From an uncultured Marinobacter sp. (GTDB lineage Bacteria > Pseudomonadota > Gammaproteobacteria > Pseudomonadales > Oleiphilaceae), in NCBI RefSeq assembly GCF_913055835.1, contig NZ_CAJXKQ010000003.1:124001-188000 (forward strand): a stretch of 64,000 nt of DNA, in the 5' to 3' direction. Shown here one piece after another: positions 20,454 through 29,199 of the stretch. The translations under genes and the position numbers were made by a program. A model generated the notes under the pieces. It was not told the DNA's origin and made no database searches. It worked only from the letters and a program-made list of their open reading frames with translations. Within the stretch, counting starts at the first letter, position 1. Every line of letters begins with the position of its first letter.

Positions 20454-20804
20454 CTACATTGTGTGGGTTGGGCGATCGGAACTCAGCGAACCTGCCAGAT
20501 AGGATTCAATCTTGGTGCGGGCGGTTTCGTCGTCGCCGTTGAACTGGACACCGATTCCCGCCGCGCGGTTTCCCTGGGCCCCCTTGGGCGTTATCCAGAT
20601 GACTTTGCCGGCAACCGGGATTTTTTCCGGCTCGTCCATCAGGTTAAGAAGCAGGAAAACCTCGTCGCCCAGTTGGTACTGTTTCTGGGTCGGGATAAAC
20701 AGGCCACCCTGGCGGATATAAGGCATGTAGGCAGCGTAGAGTACTGCTTTATCCTTTATTGTCAGGGTGAGTATGCCACTGCGCGCACCAAATCCTGGCC
20801 CCAT
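20454..20804 (-). CDS. pilZ: Type IV pilus PilZ-domain protein
   Basis: 116-residue PilZ protein of the type IV pilus type, required for pilus biogenesis in Pseudomonas and Xanthomonas through the PilB/FimX axis. It matches the family closely (LTIKDKAVLYAAYMPYI, PVAGKVIWITPKGAQGNRAAGIGVQF, ending PTHTM). The canonical c-di-GMP motifs RxxxR and D/NxSxxG are not evident, as is usual for this subgroup. I chose the ATG at 20804 because AAGG is eight bases upstream. A GTG at 20813 is possible and would match the Pseudomonas protein length. It lies downstream of holB, the conserved arrangement. Confidence 0.92.
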   Translation of the reverse strand: MGPGFGARSGILTLTIKDKAVLYAAYMPYIRQGGLFIPTQKQYQLGDEVFLLLNLMDEPEKIPVAGKVIWITPKGAQGNRAAGIGVQFNGDDETARTKIESYLAGSLSSDRPTHTM

Positions 20805-20926
20805 AACTGACACCTTTTGTCTTGGATCGTTTTGAACGTTTGTCGGGATCTGAAAATCCCTTTCATTCCGGAATCATAGCAGCTGTTGGCACCAAAGGCG
20901 CAATACTGCGGGCCATGCCCACCCGC

Positions 20927-21958
20927 CTATGCCGCCGGGCGTTTGACCGGCATCAACTTCTGCCAGGCGATAAGAAGCCGACTCGCCTCCAACTCCGGGC
21001 TTGCATTGTAAACGCCCGCCGCCCTCGAATCCTTTACCATATCGAGCAGTTCATGGGCCTGCCAGGCAGGGGTTGTTCGGGCCAGGAAACCCAGCATATC
21101 CGCGGCGTCGGTATCCCGTGCATTGCCACCCGCTATCTGGCGGGCCAGATCTGCAGCCCAGGTTTCAAACAACCAGAGGGTATCTTCCAGGCCCATCGCC
21201 TTGAAGGCCTTGGCGGCCTCACCCACCGGAATCTTCGATTTCATGAATCCCTTGAACCGCTCCAGAGCCGTATCACGGAGTTCGATGAAGTCTCCGGTTG
21301 CGTAATCCAGAGCGAGCCTCGGCGCGTTTCCGGCCAGCATTAACGCTTTGGCCAGAACCTCTGCAGACGGTTGGGCTTCTTCGGGCAGTTCCCGAACCCG
21401 ACTCGCGAGCCACTGATTGGCCTCGTTGTTGGCGGGCACGGGAACAGTCAATGTCTGGCAGCGGGAACGAATGGTAGGCAGCACCGGACGCCCGCTTTCC
21501 TGTAGCAGGATCAGGGTTACATCAGGCAGCGGCTCTTCCAGAGTCTTGAGCAGCGCATTGGCCGCATTGATATTCAATTGGTCCGCACGATCGATGATCG
21601 CCACCTTGTGGTGGGCCACCTGAGGTGAAGCCACCGCAAAAGAAGACAGCGCCCTCACCTGATCAACCTTGACCATACGGGATTTCTCCGGCGCATAAAC
21701 CCGGATATCAGGGTGGCTGGCAGCGGCCAGGAGTTCACACTGCTTACAGCTGCCACAGGCAACCGGCTGACCGGACTCCCGGTTCAGAGGCTTCTCACAC
21801 AACAGTAATCCGCCAACAGCTTCGGCCCAGGCACGCTTACCCACGCCGCGCTCTCCCGCAAGGATTAGCGCATGTGGCAGCCTGTCTTCCGCCACCCGGC
21901 TCTGCACGGTTTGCCAGGCGCGGCCGAGCCAGGGCATGTCTTGGGCAATATCAGTCAC
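20927..21958 (-). CDS. holB: DNA polymerase III subunit delta'
   Basis: Clamp-loader subunit. 343 residues. The P-loop region is degenerate as in this family (GERGVGKRAWAEA). A zinc module has Cys in LLCEKP and CGSCKQCELL, and the sensor and arginine region includes RSRCQTL. The GTG start at 21958 has AGGA eight bases upstream and overlaps the tgpA end by eight bases. tmk, which commonly precedes holB, is absent and is replaced here by the transglutaminase gene. Confidence 0.94.
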   Translation of the reverse strand: MTDIAQDMPWLGRAWQTVQSRVAEDRLPHALILAGERGVGKRAWAEAVGGLLLCEKPLNRESGQPVACGSCKQCELLAAASHPDIRVYAPEKSRMVKVDQVRALSSFAVASPQVAHHKVAIIDRADQLNINAANALLKTLEEPLPDVTLILLQESGRPVLPTIRSRCQTLTVPVPANNEANQWLASRVRELPEEAQPSAEVLAKALMLAGNAPRLALDYATGDFIELRDTALERFKGFMKSKIPVGEAAKAFKAMGLEDTLWLFETWAADLARQIAGGNARDTDAADMLGFLARTTPAWQAHELLDMVKDSRAAGVYNASPELEASRLLIAWQKLMPVKRPAA

Positions 21959-24041
21959 TGGTTTTTCCTGTCCGGGTCCTGGATCTGCGCAGTTGGCGCT
22001 TCCGTAATTGACGCTTCATAGTGGCGAGCAGACGCCGCATTCGCCTGAGCTGCTCACCATTTTCCTCGTCTTGACCAGCGCTATAGTAATGGCTGTTAAC
22101 CAAGCGGGCAAAAAGCCGGGCCGAATCTGCCGCAGCCGGTTCCGCTTTCGCCAGGCGTGACGCCAGCACCGATGGCGTTTCACCATGACGGACAGGCACC
22201 CCGGCATTGGCGCACAACCGGTGCCAGGTATCCACCACCCTCCGGAAGGCGTCACGTCGTTCTCCACGGCGCATCTGGAAAGCAGAAATTAACCCGGCAA
22301 TCAGCAACCCGGCGCCAACGATACCGGCTGTCATATACCCCAGTTCGCGCATGCCAAAACCACCCGGCAGCCGGGACATCAGGTCCATCTGGCTCTGGCC
22401 CTGGTAACCGACAACCCATCGCTGCCACTGGTAATTGATGCGGTCCAACTGAAGGCTAACCCATTGGACCAGCGCAACATCCGCATAACGCTGGGGCGAC
22501 GCCCAGTTGTCCTCCAGAAAGGATCCCTCTTCGGCAACGGCGTCTCTGAGACCGGACTCGATCCGGTCTGGCGCAATGGCTGCTGTGGGGTCGATCCTTA
22601 CCCAGCCTCGTCCATCTAGGTAGGCTTCTACCCAGGCGTGGGCATCATACTGGCGCACGATCAGGTAATCACCACCGGCTCCGCTTTCACCACCCTGGTA
22701 ACCGACCACAACGCGGGAAGGAATGCCGGCCGCCCGCAAAACAAACGTGGTTGCGCCCGCGTAGTGGGCGCAGAATCCGCGTTTTTCGTCGAAAAGCAGG
22801 GAATCTATGCCGTCATCCGGCATGGCCGGTGGCCTGAGCGTGTAGAAATATTCCTGCTCCCGAAAGCGCTCCATCAACGTTCGTATGATCTGCTCATCGC
22901 TCATACTGGTACGAAGCTCCCGCGCCAACTCCCGGGCACGGGGGTTACCTTCGCCTGGTAACTGAAGGTACTGCCGCAATTCAGCAAAGCTTTGCGCCTG
23001 GACCTCCGGGGCCTCTTCATCCAGAGCCAGGCGATAACGCACCGGGCTGTCAGCCGGCCGGCGAAAGCGGAAGAGATCGGCGCTGTCCTCGAAAACGTTG
23101 TCTGATACTGCCCTGGAATTTTCAAGAGCGAACGCCCAGCGCTGATCGGTCGGTTCGAGGAGGACGTCATACTGGTTTGCTTCGAGCTCTCCTATGCCTC
23201 CGTCAACCGCAACCCGTCCCAGCGGACGATAGCCTTCCCTCTGGCCTTGGCGCCAGGTTTCTCCATCCAGATAATCGAGGATCAGACCTCGCCAATAGCG
23301 GTCGCGATAGGCGGGCATCTCGCCACCAAACGTTACCCGAAAGGCCCGTTCACTGCTCTGGGCGAGGTTGGAGATATCACCCGGTCGCATGGTGTCACTG
23401 ATACCCGTTCGAGCCTCACCGGAAACCAGCGGCACGCTCCACAACGGCGACATTCTGGGGAAAAACACAAACAACAGAACGACAATCGGTAACGTCTTCA
23501 GGAACATCGCGCCCAGTCTGCGCCAGCCAGACGTCATTCCACCAGGTAATTCAGGCGCATTCAGCACCTGCAGCCCGACCAGCAGCAACGCTATGCCTGC
23601 AAAATTCACCAACGCCCAGAGGATTTCCTGGTGAAACAGGAAGTTTACAGTGGCCAGGTAAACGAGGATAAAGAACAGGACATAGAAGTCCCTGACTGAA
23701 CGGGTCTCAAGCCATTTGAGACCCACCGCAAGCACGAAGAACGAAGCGGCCGTGTCCACCGTAAACCGTCCCTGCACCGTGGCAATGTAAACACCAGTCA
23801 GAACCAGCATGATTCCGGTGCGCAACAGGCGGCCCGGGAGTCTTACGCGACCATATTGCGCAAGCCACCGCCAGGCCGCCAGCACCGCACAGGCCGCGAT
23901 CAGCCACAAGGGCAAACGGTCCCACTGTGGTGTTAATAGCAAGGCAAAGCTGACAATCAGCCAGAGCAGAGCCCTGGACGGCAGATTGGTCGCTGCGACG
24001 TCATCCTGTTCCTTGCTTCTCAAGCGGTCCAGAAAACTCAA
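21951..24041 (-). CDS. TgpA-like membrane transglutaminase (DUF3488/DUF4129)
   Basis: 696-residue inner-membrane protein. Several helices (about 20-200) form the DUF3488 part. A large periplasmic region follows, holding a transglutaminase-like Cys-His-Asp triad: RGFCAHYAGA (about 423), YDAHAWVE (about 467) and RIDPTAA (about 482). A further helix near 595 and a DUF4129-like C-terminus complete it. TgpA is important for viability in Pseudomonas aeruginosa, but its substrate is unknown. The TTG start at 24041 overlaps the DUF58 stop by four bases (TTGA) and follows GGAGGGG. Upstream in-frame starts would lie inside the DUF58 gene. Confidence 0.9.
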   Translation of the reverse strand: MSFLDRLRSKEQDDVAATNLPSRALLWLIVSFALLLTPQWDRLPLWLIAACAVLAAWRWLAQYGRVRLPGRLLRTGIMLVLTGVYIATVQGRFTVDTAASFFVLAVGLKWLETRSVRDFYVLFFILVYLATVNFLFHQEILWALVNFAGIALLLVGLQVLNAPELPGGMTSGWRRLGAMFLKTLPIVVLLFVFFPRMSPLWSVPLVSGEARTGISDTMRPGDISNLAQSSERAFRVTFGGEMPAYRDRYWRGLILDYLDGETWRQGQREGYRPLGRVAVDGGIGELEANQYDVLLEPTDQRWAFALENSRAVSDNVFEDSADLFRFRRPADSPVRYRLALDEEAPEVQAQSFAELRQYLQLPGEGNPRARELARELRTSMSDEQIIRTLMERFREQEYFYTLRPPAMPDDGIDSLLFDEKRGFCAHYAGATTFVLRAAGIPSRVVVGYQGGESGAGGDYLIVRQYDAHAWVEAYLDGRGWVRIDPTAAIAPDRIESGLRDAVAEEGSFLEDNWASPQRYADVALVQWVSLQLDRINYQWQRWVVGYQGQSQMDLMSRLPGGFGMRELGYMTAGIVGAGLLIAGLISAFQMRRGERRDAFRRVVDTWHRLCANAGVPVRHGETPSVLASRLAKAEPAAADSARLFARLVNSHYYSAGQDEENGEQLRRMRRLLATMKRQLRKRQLRRSRTRTGKTSD

Positions 24042-25072
24042 GCCTGCCCCTCCGCGACCCAATGGGGTGCTTTCTCTTTCAATTTTTTGCGCGTTCCGTG
24101 GGGCTCGGTCATCGCATCCCTGGGTCGCTCTTCGCCCCAGGTCGCCAGTATTCTGAGGCACCGGGATACGTGCGCCGGGCCAGAATCGGGCTCAATGATT
24201 TGCCCGGGAAGACTTAATCCAAACCGAACGCCATTGCGGCCCCGTTCGTTCACCAAAAACGCCAGATAACTGAGCCGCAACTCATGGTCTGCGCCAGGAT
24301 AGGCGTTAAAATCCAGCCAGTGGGGACTGCCCTGTTCGCCCTCCCAGTCGGCCACCACCAGTTGCCCGGTTCGAGCAAACCGCTTCCAGAGTACTCGCTG
24401 GCTCAGGTCTCCCTCCCTCCAGGGTCGGATGTCGGCGTGGTCATTGCCGTCAACGGATCTTGCGTCGACTGATTCCTCACCATCTTCGACAGTACCGAAT
24501 GCCTCGGGTGCGGGAATCGGCCTGGGAAAAACAACTCCGGCTGACACTGGCCGAACCCACGACCACGCCTTCAGAAGGCCAAAGGGAAAGCGGGTTTCAA
24601 TACGGATCCGATCCGGCCTCAAATACCCTCGATGGGCGGAATGGACCGGCAAAGTAACATCCCGGGACTGTCCTGAGTGGACATGCACCGGTGCCAGGCC
24701 GGATTCATCGCAGGAGAGCAGGATTGCAATGGCGTCATCCCTGCCACCCTTGAGGCGAAACCGGAAAGGGATATCATCGCCGGCAAATCCCTCCCCCGGT
24801 TGAACCAGGGTGAGCTCGAGGCCAGACAGGTTTCGATGGGTCTGATGCATGGCGCCAACAAACACGGCGCCCAGCAAGAAGGTACTGAGATAGATCAGGC
24901 TGTTCTGATAGTTGATGCCAGTTAGCAGCATGATAAGCAGTAACAGACCAAAGACCACGCCAGCGCCCGTGGGCAAGATAAAGATGTTTTTCTGGCTGAA
25001 GGTCTGGAGATCGGACCGCGGAATCCGTCGGTTAATCCAGCGACTGAATCGGTTTCTGAACGGATTTTTCAT
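24038..25072 (-). CDS. DUF58 domain-containing protein
   Basis: 344 residues. Two membrane segments (about 40-75, VVFGLLLLIMLLTGINYQNSLIYLSTFLLG) precede a soluble domain. The DUF58 signature is ARSVDGNDHADIRPWREGDLSQRVLWKRFARTG, seen in two parts around residue 210. DUF58 proteins are usually encoded with MoxR ATPases and TgpA-type transglutaminases. Here only the transglutaminase is adjacent, and the MoxR gene of this window is 35 kb away beside other VWA genes. The start is ATG at 25072. A TTG at 25099 has no better ribosome site. Confidence 0.87.
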   Translation of the reverse strand: MKNPFRNRFSRWINRRIPRSDLQTFSQKNIFILPTGAGVVFGLLLLIMLLTGINYQNSLIYLSTFLLGAVFVGAMHQTHRNLSGLELTLVQPGEGFAGDDIPFRFRLKGGRDDAIAILLSCDESGLAPVHVHSGQSRDVTLPVHSAHRGYLRPDRIRIETRFPFGLLKAWSWVRPVSAGVVFPRPIPAPEAFGTVEDGEESVDARSVDGNDHADIRPWREGDLSQRVLWKRFARTGQLVVADWEGEQGSPHWLDFNAYPGADHELRLSYLAFLVNERGRNGVRFGLSLPGQIIEPDSGPAHVSRCLRILATWGEERPRDAMTEPHGTRKKLKEKAPHWVAEGQA

Positions 25073-25260
25073 AGTGTCACTGTGGCCCTGCAACGCCAAA
25101 AAAGTTCATGGTATTCGACCATGTTTTTGCTGTGATTAGTAACAGTACCGAAAAATCAAAGATTCTGATCACAATCCCGGATCTTCCAGCTTGAATTCCT
25201 GTCCTACAAACCGAATACTCGCTTCAGGGAGCGTATTTTTAAAACAAAAGAGGCCAGATT

Positions 25261-25878
25261 ATGAAACGCGGACACCTGCTCACCACCGCCATCAGCGGTC
25301 TGGTTGTTGCTTTACCTGCCTTTGGTGGCGTTCAAACCATGACCTCGGACGAGATGGTAGAAACCTATGTGAAGGACTCTGCCGTTATTGTTGTGCCTAA
25401 AGAGCAGAAGAAATCCGACGCCGACCGGCAACGCATCCTGCGCTCCCTCACTATTTCTCCCGGGGAACCTGTTCTGACTGAAGCGGAAGAAGAAGCCTAC
25501 CGGGACGCCTTGCAACGATACGTTGATGAGGGTAAGAGCGATGCCCTGGAAAACGCAGAAGAGGAATTTCTCCGGCGCGCCCTGCTCCTGCCCCAGGAAG
25601 AACTGGCGCGGGCACAGCCGCCAGCAGAATTCACCCCAACAATTCCACCGATAATCTTTGGGCAACAGGCAGAGATTCCGGAGGAACCTTTTACACAGAC
25701 GTTTCTTAACGATCAACTGGGGATTGGCTTTGATGGCCAGAATCTGAACTTCAGTATCGGTAACCCGCCGGGGATTGATCAAATACAGGTACCGCAGGCC
25801 ATTAATGAGGGACCGATTACGTTGACGCCGCGGCCTGGTGGTGGGTTTGATCTTTCTATTGCGGTGCCGGATCAGTAG
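25261..25878 (+). CDS. Hypothetical exported protein
   Basis: 205 residues, not recognised. A signal peptide (about 1-22, ending near AFGGV) is followed by an acidic helical part (EAEEEAYRDALQRYVDEGKSD) and a Pro/Gly/Gln-rich C-terminus without obvious secondary structure. AGAGG lies eight bases before the ATG. It is transcribed alone, divergent from DUF58, with its own terminator. It is probably periplasmic or surface exposed. No function can be assigned. Confidence 0.75.
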   Translation: MKRGHLLTTAISGLVVALPAFGGVQTMTSDEMVETYVKDSAVIVVPKEQKKSDADRQRILRSLTISPGEPVLTEAEEEAYRDALQRYVDEGKSDALENAEEEFLRRALLLPQEELARAQPPAEFTPTIPPIIFGQQAEIPEEPFTQTFLNDQLGIGFDGQNLNFSIGNPPGIDQIQVPQAINEGPITLTPRPGGGFDLSIAVPDQ

Positions 25879-25903
25879 CGCCGAATTCATTCATTCGATT
25901 AGA

Positions 25904-25937
25904 AAACGGCAGCCAGGGTTGGCTGCCGTTTTTTTTA
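25904..25937 (+). terminator. Rho-independent terminator
   Basis: Perfect stem AACGGCAGCCA/TGGCTGCCGTT with a GGGT loop followed by eight T, 26 bases after the stop of the upstream plus-strand gene. Confidence 0.9.
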
Positions 25938-25961
25938 TTGGCTCGGGTTTTCTTCTGGCCA

Positions 25962-25990
25962 ATAAAAACGCCCCGCGGAGCGGGGCGTTT
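25962..25990 (-). terminator. Rho-independent terminator
   Basis: Stem AAACGCCCCGC (25966-25976) with GCGGGGCGTTT (25980-25990) and a three-base loop. On the minus strand it is followed by TTATTGG after the stem's own T run. It ends the DUF6160-like gene at 26015. Confidence 0.85.
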
Positions 25991-26014
25991 CACCAACTTG
26001 GGTGTTAGGTCAGA

Positions 26015-26848
26015 TTAGTGACCATAAACCTTCATGTTGGTATTGGTTACCGCCAGGTTGTCCATCTGGAACGAACCGATGGAGGCGCCACCAATTTCGA
26101 CAGCACCGACGAGGATGTCGGCCTGGAAATTCGGGATAGCAATTTCCAGAGCATCATTGCCAGTCGCGGCAGAAACACCCTTACCAACAGTAATGGTGGC
26201 AAAAGCATACGCGTTAGACAGAGTGCTTGGATCCGCCGGATCTACAGCGCCGCCGCTTTCAAGGAAGTTGGCACCCATAACACGCATGTCACGGATATTC
26301 ACGCCCAGAAAGTCAACATTCATATCCATGTCAGTCACGTTGAAACCAACGTTCATGATCAGGTCGTCAGTGGCGGTATCAACACGGATGTTAAGCTGCG
26401 CCAGACCACCTTCTATACCAATGTTACTGGCAAGGAGTGTGGAATCGCCACTTCCGTCGGTAGCGTTCAGTGACGCGGAACCAACACCAACAGCGAAGTC
26501 AATCGGAGCACCAGAAATGCTGTGGACATCAATGTAGGCGTCACCATCGGCCTCTACATCGATGTCAATCAACAGATCGTCCAGCAGACCAGACACACCA
26601 GTCACATTGCCGCTACCATCGCGCTCAACTGTTCCGCCACCGATGTAGATATCGTTGACCGACAGGTAACCTTCGTCGGTATAGCGGAACTCGCCGATGC
26701 TGACTTCGGTTTCCAGTTCAATAGACACACCAGCCTGACCGGTCACGTCACCCATTGCACTGTCATCCAGTGCCTTGAGGTCAGCGTGAGCTGCAAACGG
26801 TGCTGCAGCAACGGCTGTTGCCAGTGCGAGTTTCTTCAGGCCTTTCAT
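26015..26848 (-). CDS. DUF6160-like exported protein
   Basis: 277 residues. The start ATG at 26848 has a strong AAGGAG ribosome site. A signal peptide ends near FAAHA, and the mature protein begins with a short conserved-looking stretch LKALDDSAMGDVTGQAGVSI. This resembles the N-terminus of FilA/DUF6160 proteins of Acinetobacter and Marinobacter. The rest is beta-rich, Gly/Asp/Asn-rich and cysteine-free. In Acinetobacter such proteins are linked to a fil pilus-like locus, but no other fil gene is present here. The role is unknown. Confidence 0.75.
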   Translation of the reverse strand: MKGLKKLALATAVAAAPFAAHADLKALDDSAMGDVTGQAGVSIELETEVSIGEFRYTDEGYLSVNDIYIGGGTVERDGSGNVTGVSGLLDDLLIDIDVEADGDAYIDVHSISGAPIDFAVGVGSASLNATDGSGDSTLLASNIGIEGGLAQLNIRVDTATDDLIMNVGFNVTDMDMNVDFLGVNIRDMRVMGANFLESGGAVDPADPSTLSNAYAFATITVGKGVSAATGNDALEIAIPNFQADILVGAVEIGGASIGSFQMDNLAVTNTNMKVYGH

Positions 26849-27008
26849 AACGTTCTCCTTTACGGAACAAATTGTTGTTATTTCCATACATGCAGACTGT
26901 TTGGTTTACTTTTGTATCTGCACGGATACAGAGTACGTCAGAGGTTACAGAATGTTCCGTGAACACCTTCACACTAACCAATAATTAGATTGTTCGACAC
27001 TAAAGAGC

Positions 27009-27563
27009 TCACTCCGCGGGCTCTTCATCGACCTTGATTTTGAATATCTGCTTTTCCATGTCGACAACGACCTGCTCTCCATAGGTTGCCTTGCCGCCTT
27101 TGATCGTAAATGGAACGAGCTGCGCCAGAGTTGGCCCAAAAATATGCTCCATCTCCACGACGAGGACCTTTTCAGCATTTGATTCTTTGTTTGGATTGTC
27201 AGCAGTGTAAAAAATCGCAGTGGCCCCAATCTTTCCCTTTTTGACAAGTGCTATTAGTGAGCGCCGGAGAACTGCAAGTGCCATTTCCGGCGGCATCTCT
27301 TCTGCCTGCCTGATACGAATCGCCTTTACGTTATCTCCTGTATCAGAAACCACTGCAAAAGGCTTCACACCTCCGGTCAGAACAATACGTTCTGAGAGGT
27401 TTTCAATTCCCTTCTCGTACATTCGTTCGAATTGCTTCTGAATCATCTGTTTTACTTCTTTGTCTGACTCATCAGCGCCCTGAGCAGCTACCAGAAAAGG
27501 GATACAGGCGAGAATCGCAAACAGTGCCACAAACTCCTTTCTGAGGTGTATAGGATTTTTCAT
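27009..27563 (-). CDS. Hypothetical exported protein
   Basis: 184 residues, not recognised. A signal peptide (about 1-25, cleavage near LVAAQG) is followed by a mixed alpha/beta domain with no cysteines (GVKPFAVVSDTGDNVKAI, KVLVVEMEHIFGPTLAQLVPF). The ATG at 27563 has GGAG seven bases upstream. It precedes the DUF6160-like gene by 160 bases on the same strand. The interval before it (27564-27787) contains only the divergent upstream regions of this gene and pabB. Confidence 0.7.
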   Translation of the reverse strand: MKNPIHLRKEFVALFAILACIPFLVAAQGADESDKEVKQMIQKQFERMYEKGIENLSERIVLTGGVKPFAVVSDTGDNVKAIRIRQAEEMPPEMALAVLRRSLIALVKKGKIGATAIFYTADNPNKESNAEKVLVVEMEHIFGPTLAQLVPFTIKGGKATYGEQVVVDMEKQIFKIKVDEEPAE

Positions 27564-27787
27564 CGGCAATCTCCGTTCTTTCCTCAGACACGTCAGTTAT
27601 TCGCTCAAATGACGTGCCCTGATTTGTTTTTATGGTAAGAATGGTCGCTAAACTCAGTTAGAATAGCCACCGGTGTCCCGAATTGGCGGACAACAGGAAC
27701 AGCCCACCATTAGAGCAGCGGCTCGGTAAACGCGACAACGCTCGTTTTGTGTTCTGTTTATCATTTTTCAAAGAATCCGGAGGAGTC

Positions 27788-29143
27788 TTGAACCCGGCAA
27801 CCATGCGTGAACTTAATCAGGAGGCTTACCATCGCCTGCTCAGCCATGCCTGCCGGGAAGAGGATTTTGCCTATATCGGGAGTGTCGGTAACGGTCCGGC
27901 ACGCGGCGTCTTGAGCGGTTTTTCCGCATGCGCACATGCCACCGAACTTCTCCACGCTCCTGTTCAAACGGATTTTTGTTCCGACCAGCTCGCTGTAAAA
28001 ATGGAAAGCCTCGTCCGAAAATTCCAGATCGCACAACACGCAAATCCGGAATGCCTTTTCGGCGGATGGATTGGATTTCTTGGGTATGAGCTTGGGTATG
28101 TCAGAGAATCACGTCTCCGGGAACTCTGCCCGTCACTGGATGTACCCCTCATTTCGGCAGGATTCTACCTCTGGACGGCCAGTCATAATCGACAAACAGA
28201 TCAATATTGGCTGTGGATTCATCCGGAGTGCCCGGATGCGACCCGGGCTACTCTGGAGCAGTGGTTGATCGATAGCGAGCAAGGCTCTACAAACGGGTGG
28301 GCTATGGTTTCCCGCTTCCAACCCAAGCAAACACCGGATGCCTTCAGGGAGAACGTAGAAAGGGTTCGCCAATACATTGAAGCCGGAGATTGTTACCAGG
28401 CCAATCTCTCGCAGGAATTTTCCGGAGAATTCGCGGGGGATCCCTGGCAAGCATTCCAGGCGCTTTCGGATGCCAATCCAACGCCCTACAGTGGCTTTAT
28501 CCGCGCCGGAGACGCATCCATCCTCTCGGTCTCTCCCGAGCGGTTTCTCGAGATACACGACCGAACCGTCACCACCAGTCCCATCAAGGGCACCCGGCCG
28601 AGGGGTGGCACTCCGGAGAGCGATGCAGCGTTTGCAACTGAACTGGAAGAGTCCGAAAAGGACCTGGCTGAAAACCTGATGATCGTCGACCTGCTCCGCA
28701 ATGATCTGGGCCTGAACGCAAAAGCTGGAAGCGTGAAAGTCGACAAGCTGTTTGCTCTTGAGTCCTACCGTAACGTTCATCACCTGGTCAGCCACATCCG
28801 CGCCGAGCTGGCAGACGGCATCACACCCATGAAGGCCCTGTTTGACGCTTTCCCGGGTGGTTCCATTACCGGAGCGCCGAAGATACGGGCGATGGAGATC
28901 ATCCGGGAGCTGGAACCCCACTGGCGTGGCCCCTACTGCGGCTCGATTTTCTATCGCGGACTGGACGGCACGCTGGACAGCAATATTGCGATTCGAACCA
29001 TGCTGTGCGATAGCGAGGGAACCATTCGCTGCTGGGGCGGTGGCGGTATTGTTGCAGATTCGGATCCCGAGGCTGAGTATCAGGAGACGCTCGCGAAAGT
29101 CGGGCCTTTGATGCGGTTTCTTGAAGAGTTGCTTATTGAGTAA
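27788..29143 (+). CDS. pabB: Aminodeoxychorismate synthase component I
   Basis: Makes 4-amino-4-deoxychorismate from chorismate and ammonia for folate synthesis. 451 residues. The key discriminator is PIKGTRPRG (Lys at about residue 266). TrpE has Ala in place of this lysine, so PabB is preferred over anthranilate synthase. Other family motifs are AENLMIVDLLRNDLG and FPGGSITGAPK. The best start is TTG at 27788 with GGAGGAG just upstream. An ATG at 27803 is the alternative. The glutaminase partner (pabA) is not in the window. Confidence 0.93.
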   Translation: MNPATMRELNQEAYHRLLSHACREEDFAYIGSVGNGPARGVLSGFSACAHATELLHAPVQTDFCSDQLAVKMESLVRKFQIAQHANPECLFGGWIGFLGYELGYVRESRLRELCPSLDVPLISAGFYLWTASHNRQTDQYWLWIHPECPDATRATLEQWLIDSEQGSTNGWAMVSRFQPKQTPDAFRENVERVRQYIEAGDCYQANLSQEFSGEFAGDPWQAFQALSDANPTPYSGFIRAGDASILSVSPERFLEIHDRTVTTSPIKGTRPRGGTPESDAAFATELEESEKDLAENLMIVDLLRNDLGLNAKAGSVKVDKLFALESYRNVHHLVSHIRAELADGITPMKALFDAFPGGSITGAPKIRAMEIIRELEPHWRGPYCGSIFYRGLDGTLDSNIAIRTMLCDSEGTIRCWGGGGIVADSDPEAEYQETLAKVGPLMRFLEELLIE

Positions 29144-29153
29144 AAGTGAACAT

Positions 29154-29183
29154 GGGGTCAGAAGAAGGCTTTCTTCTGACCCC
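29154..29183. repeat. Perfect palindrome between pabB and thrH
   Basis: GGGGTCAGAAGAA (29154-29166), loop GGCT, then TTCTTCTGACCCC (29171-29183), a perfect 13-base stem between convergent genes. It may serve as a two-way terminator, though no long T run follows. I recall similar GGGGTCAGA palindromes scattered in other proteobacteria, so it may be a repeat unit. Confidence 0.7.
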
Positions 29184-29199
29184 GGTTTCAGTCTTCCAA

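Noticed and set aside
24042..24161. 40-residue N-terminal extension of TgpA
   Set aside because: It would overlap the DUF58 coding end, and a TTG with GGAGGGG at 24041 gives a typical coupled start.
27788..29143. Anthranilate synthase component I (trpE)
   Set aside because: The motif PIKGTRPRG has Lys where TrpE has Ala, which marks PabB.
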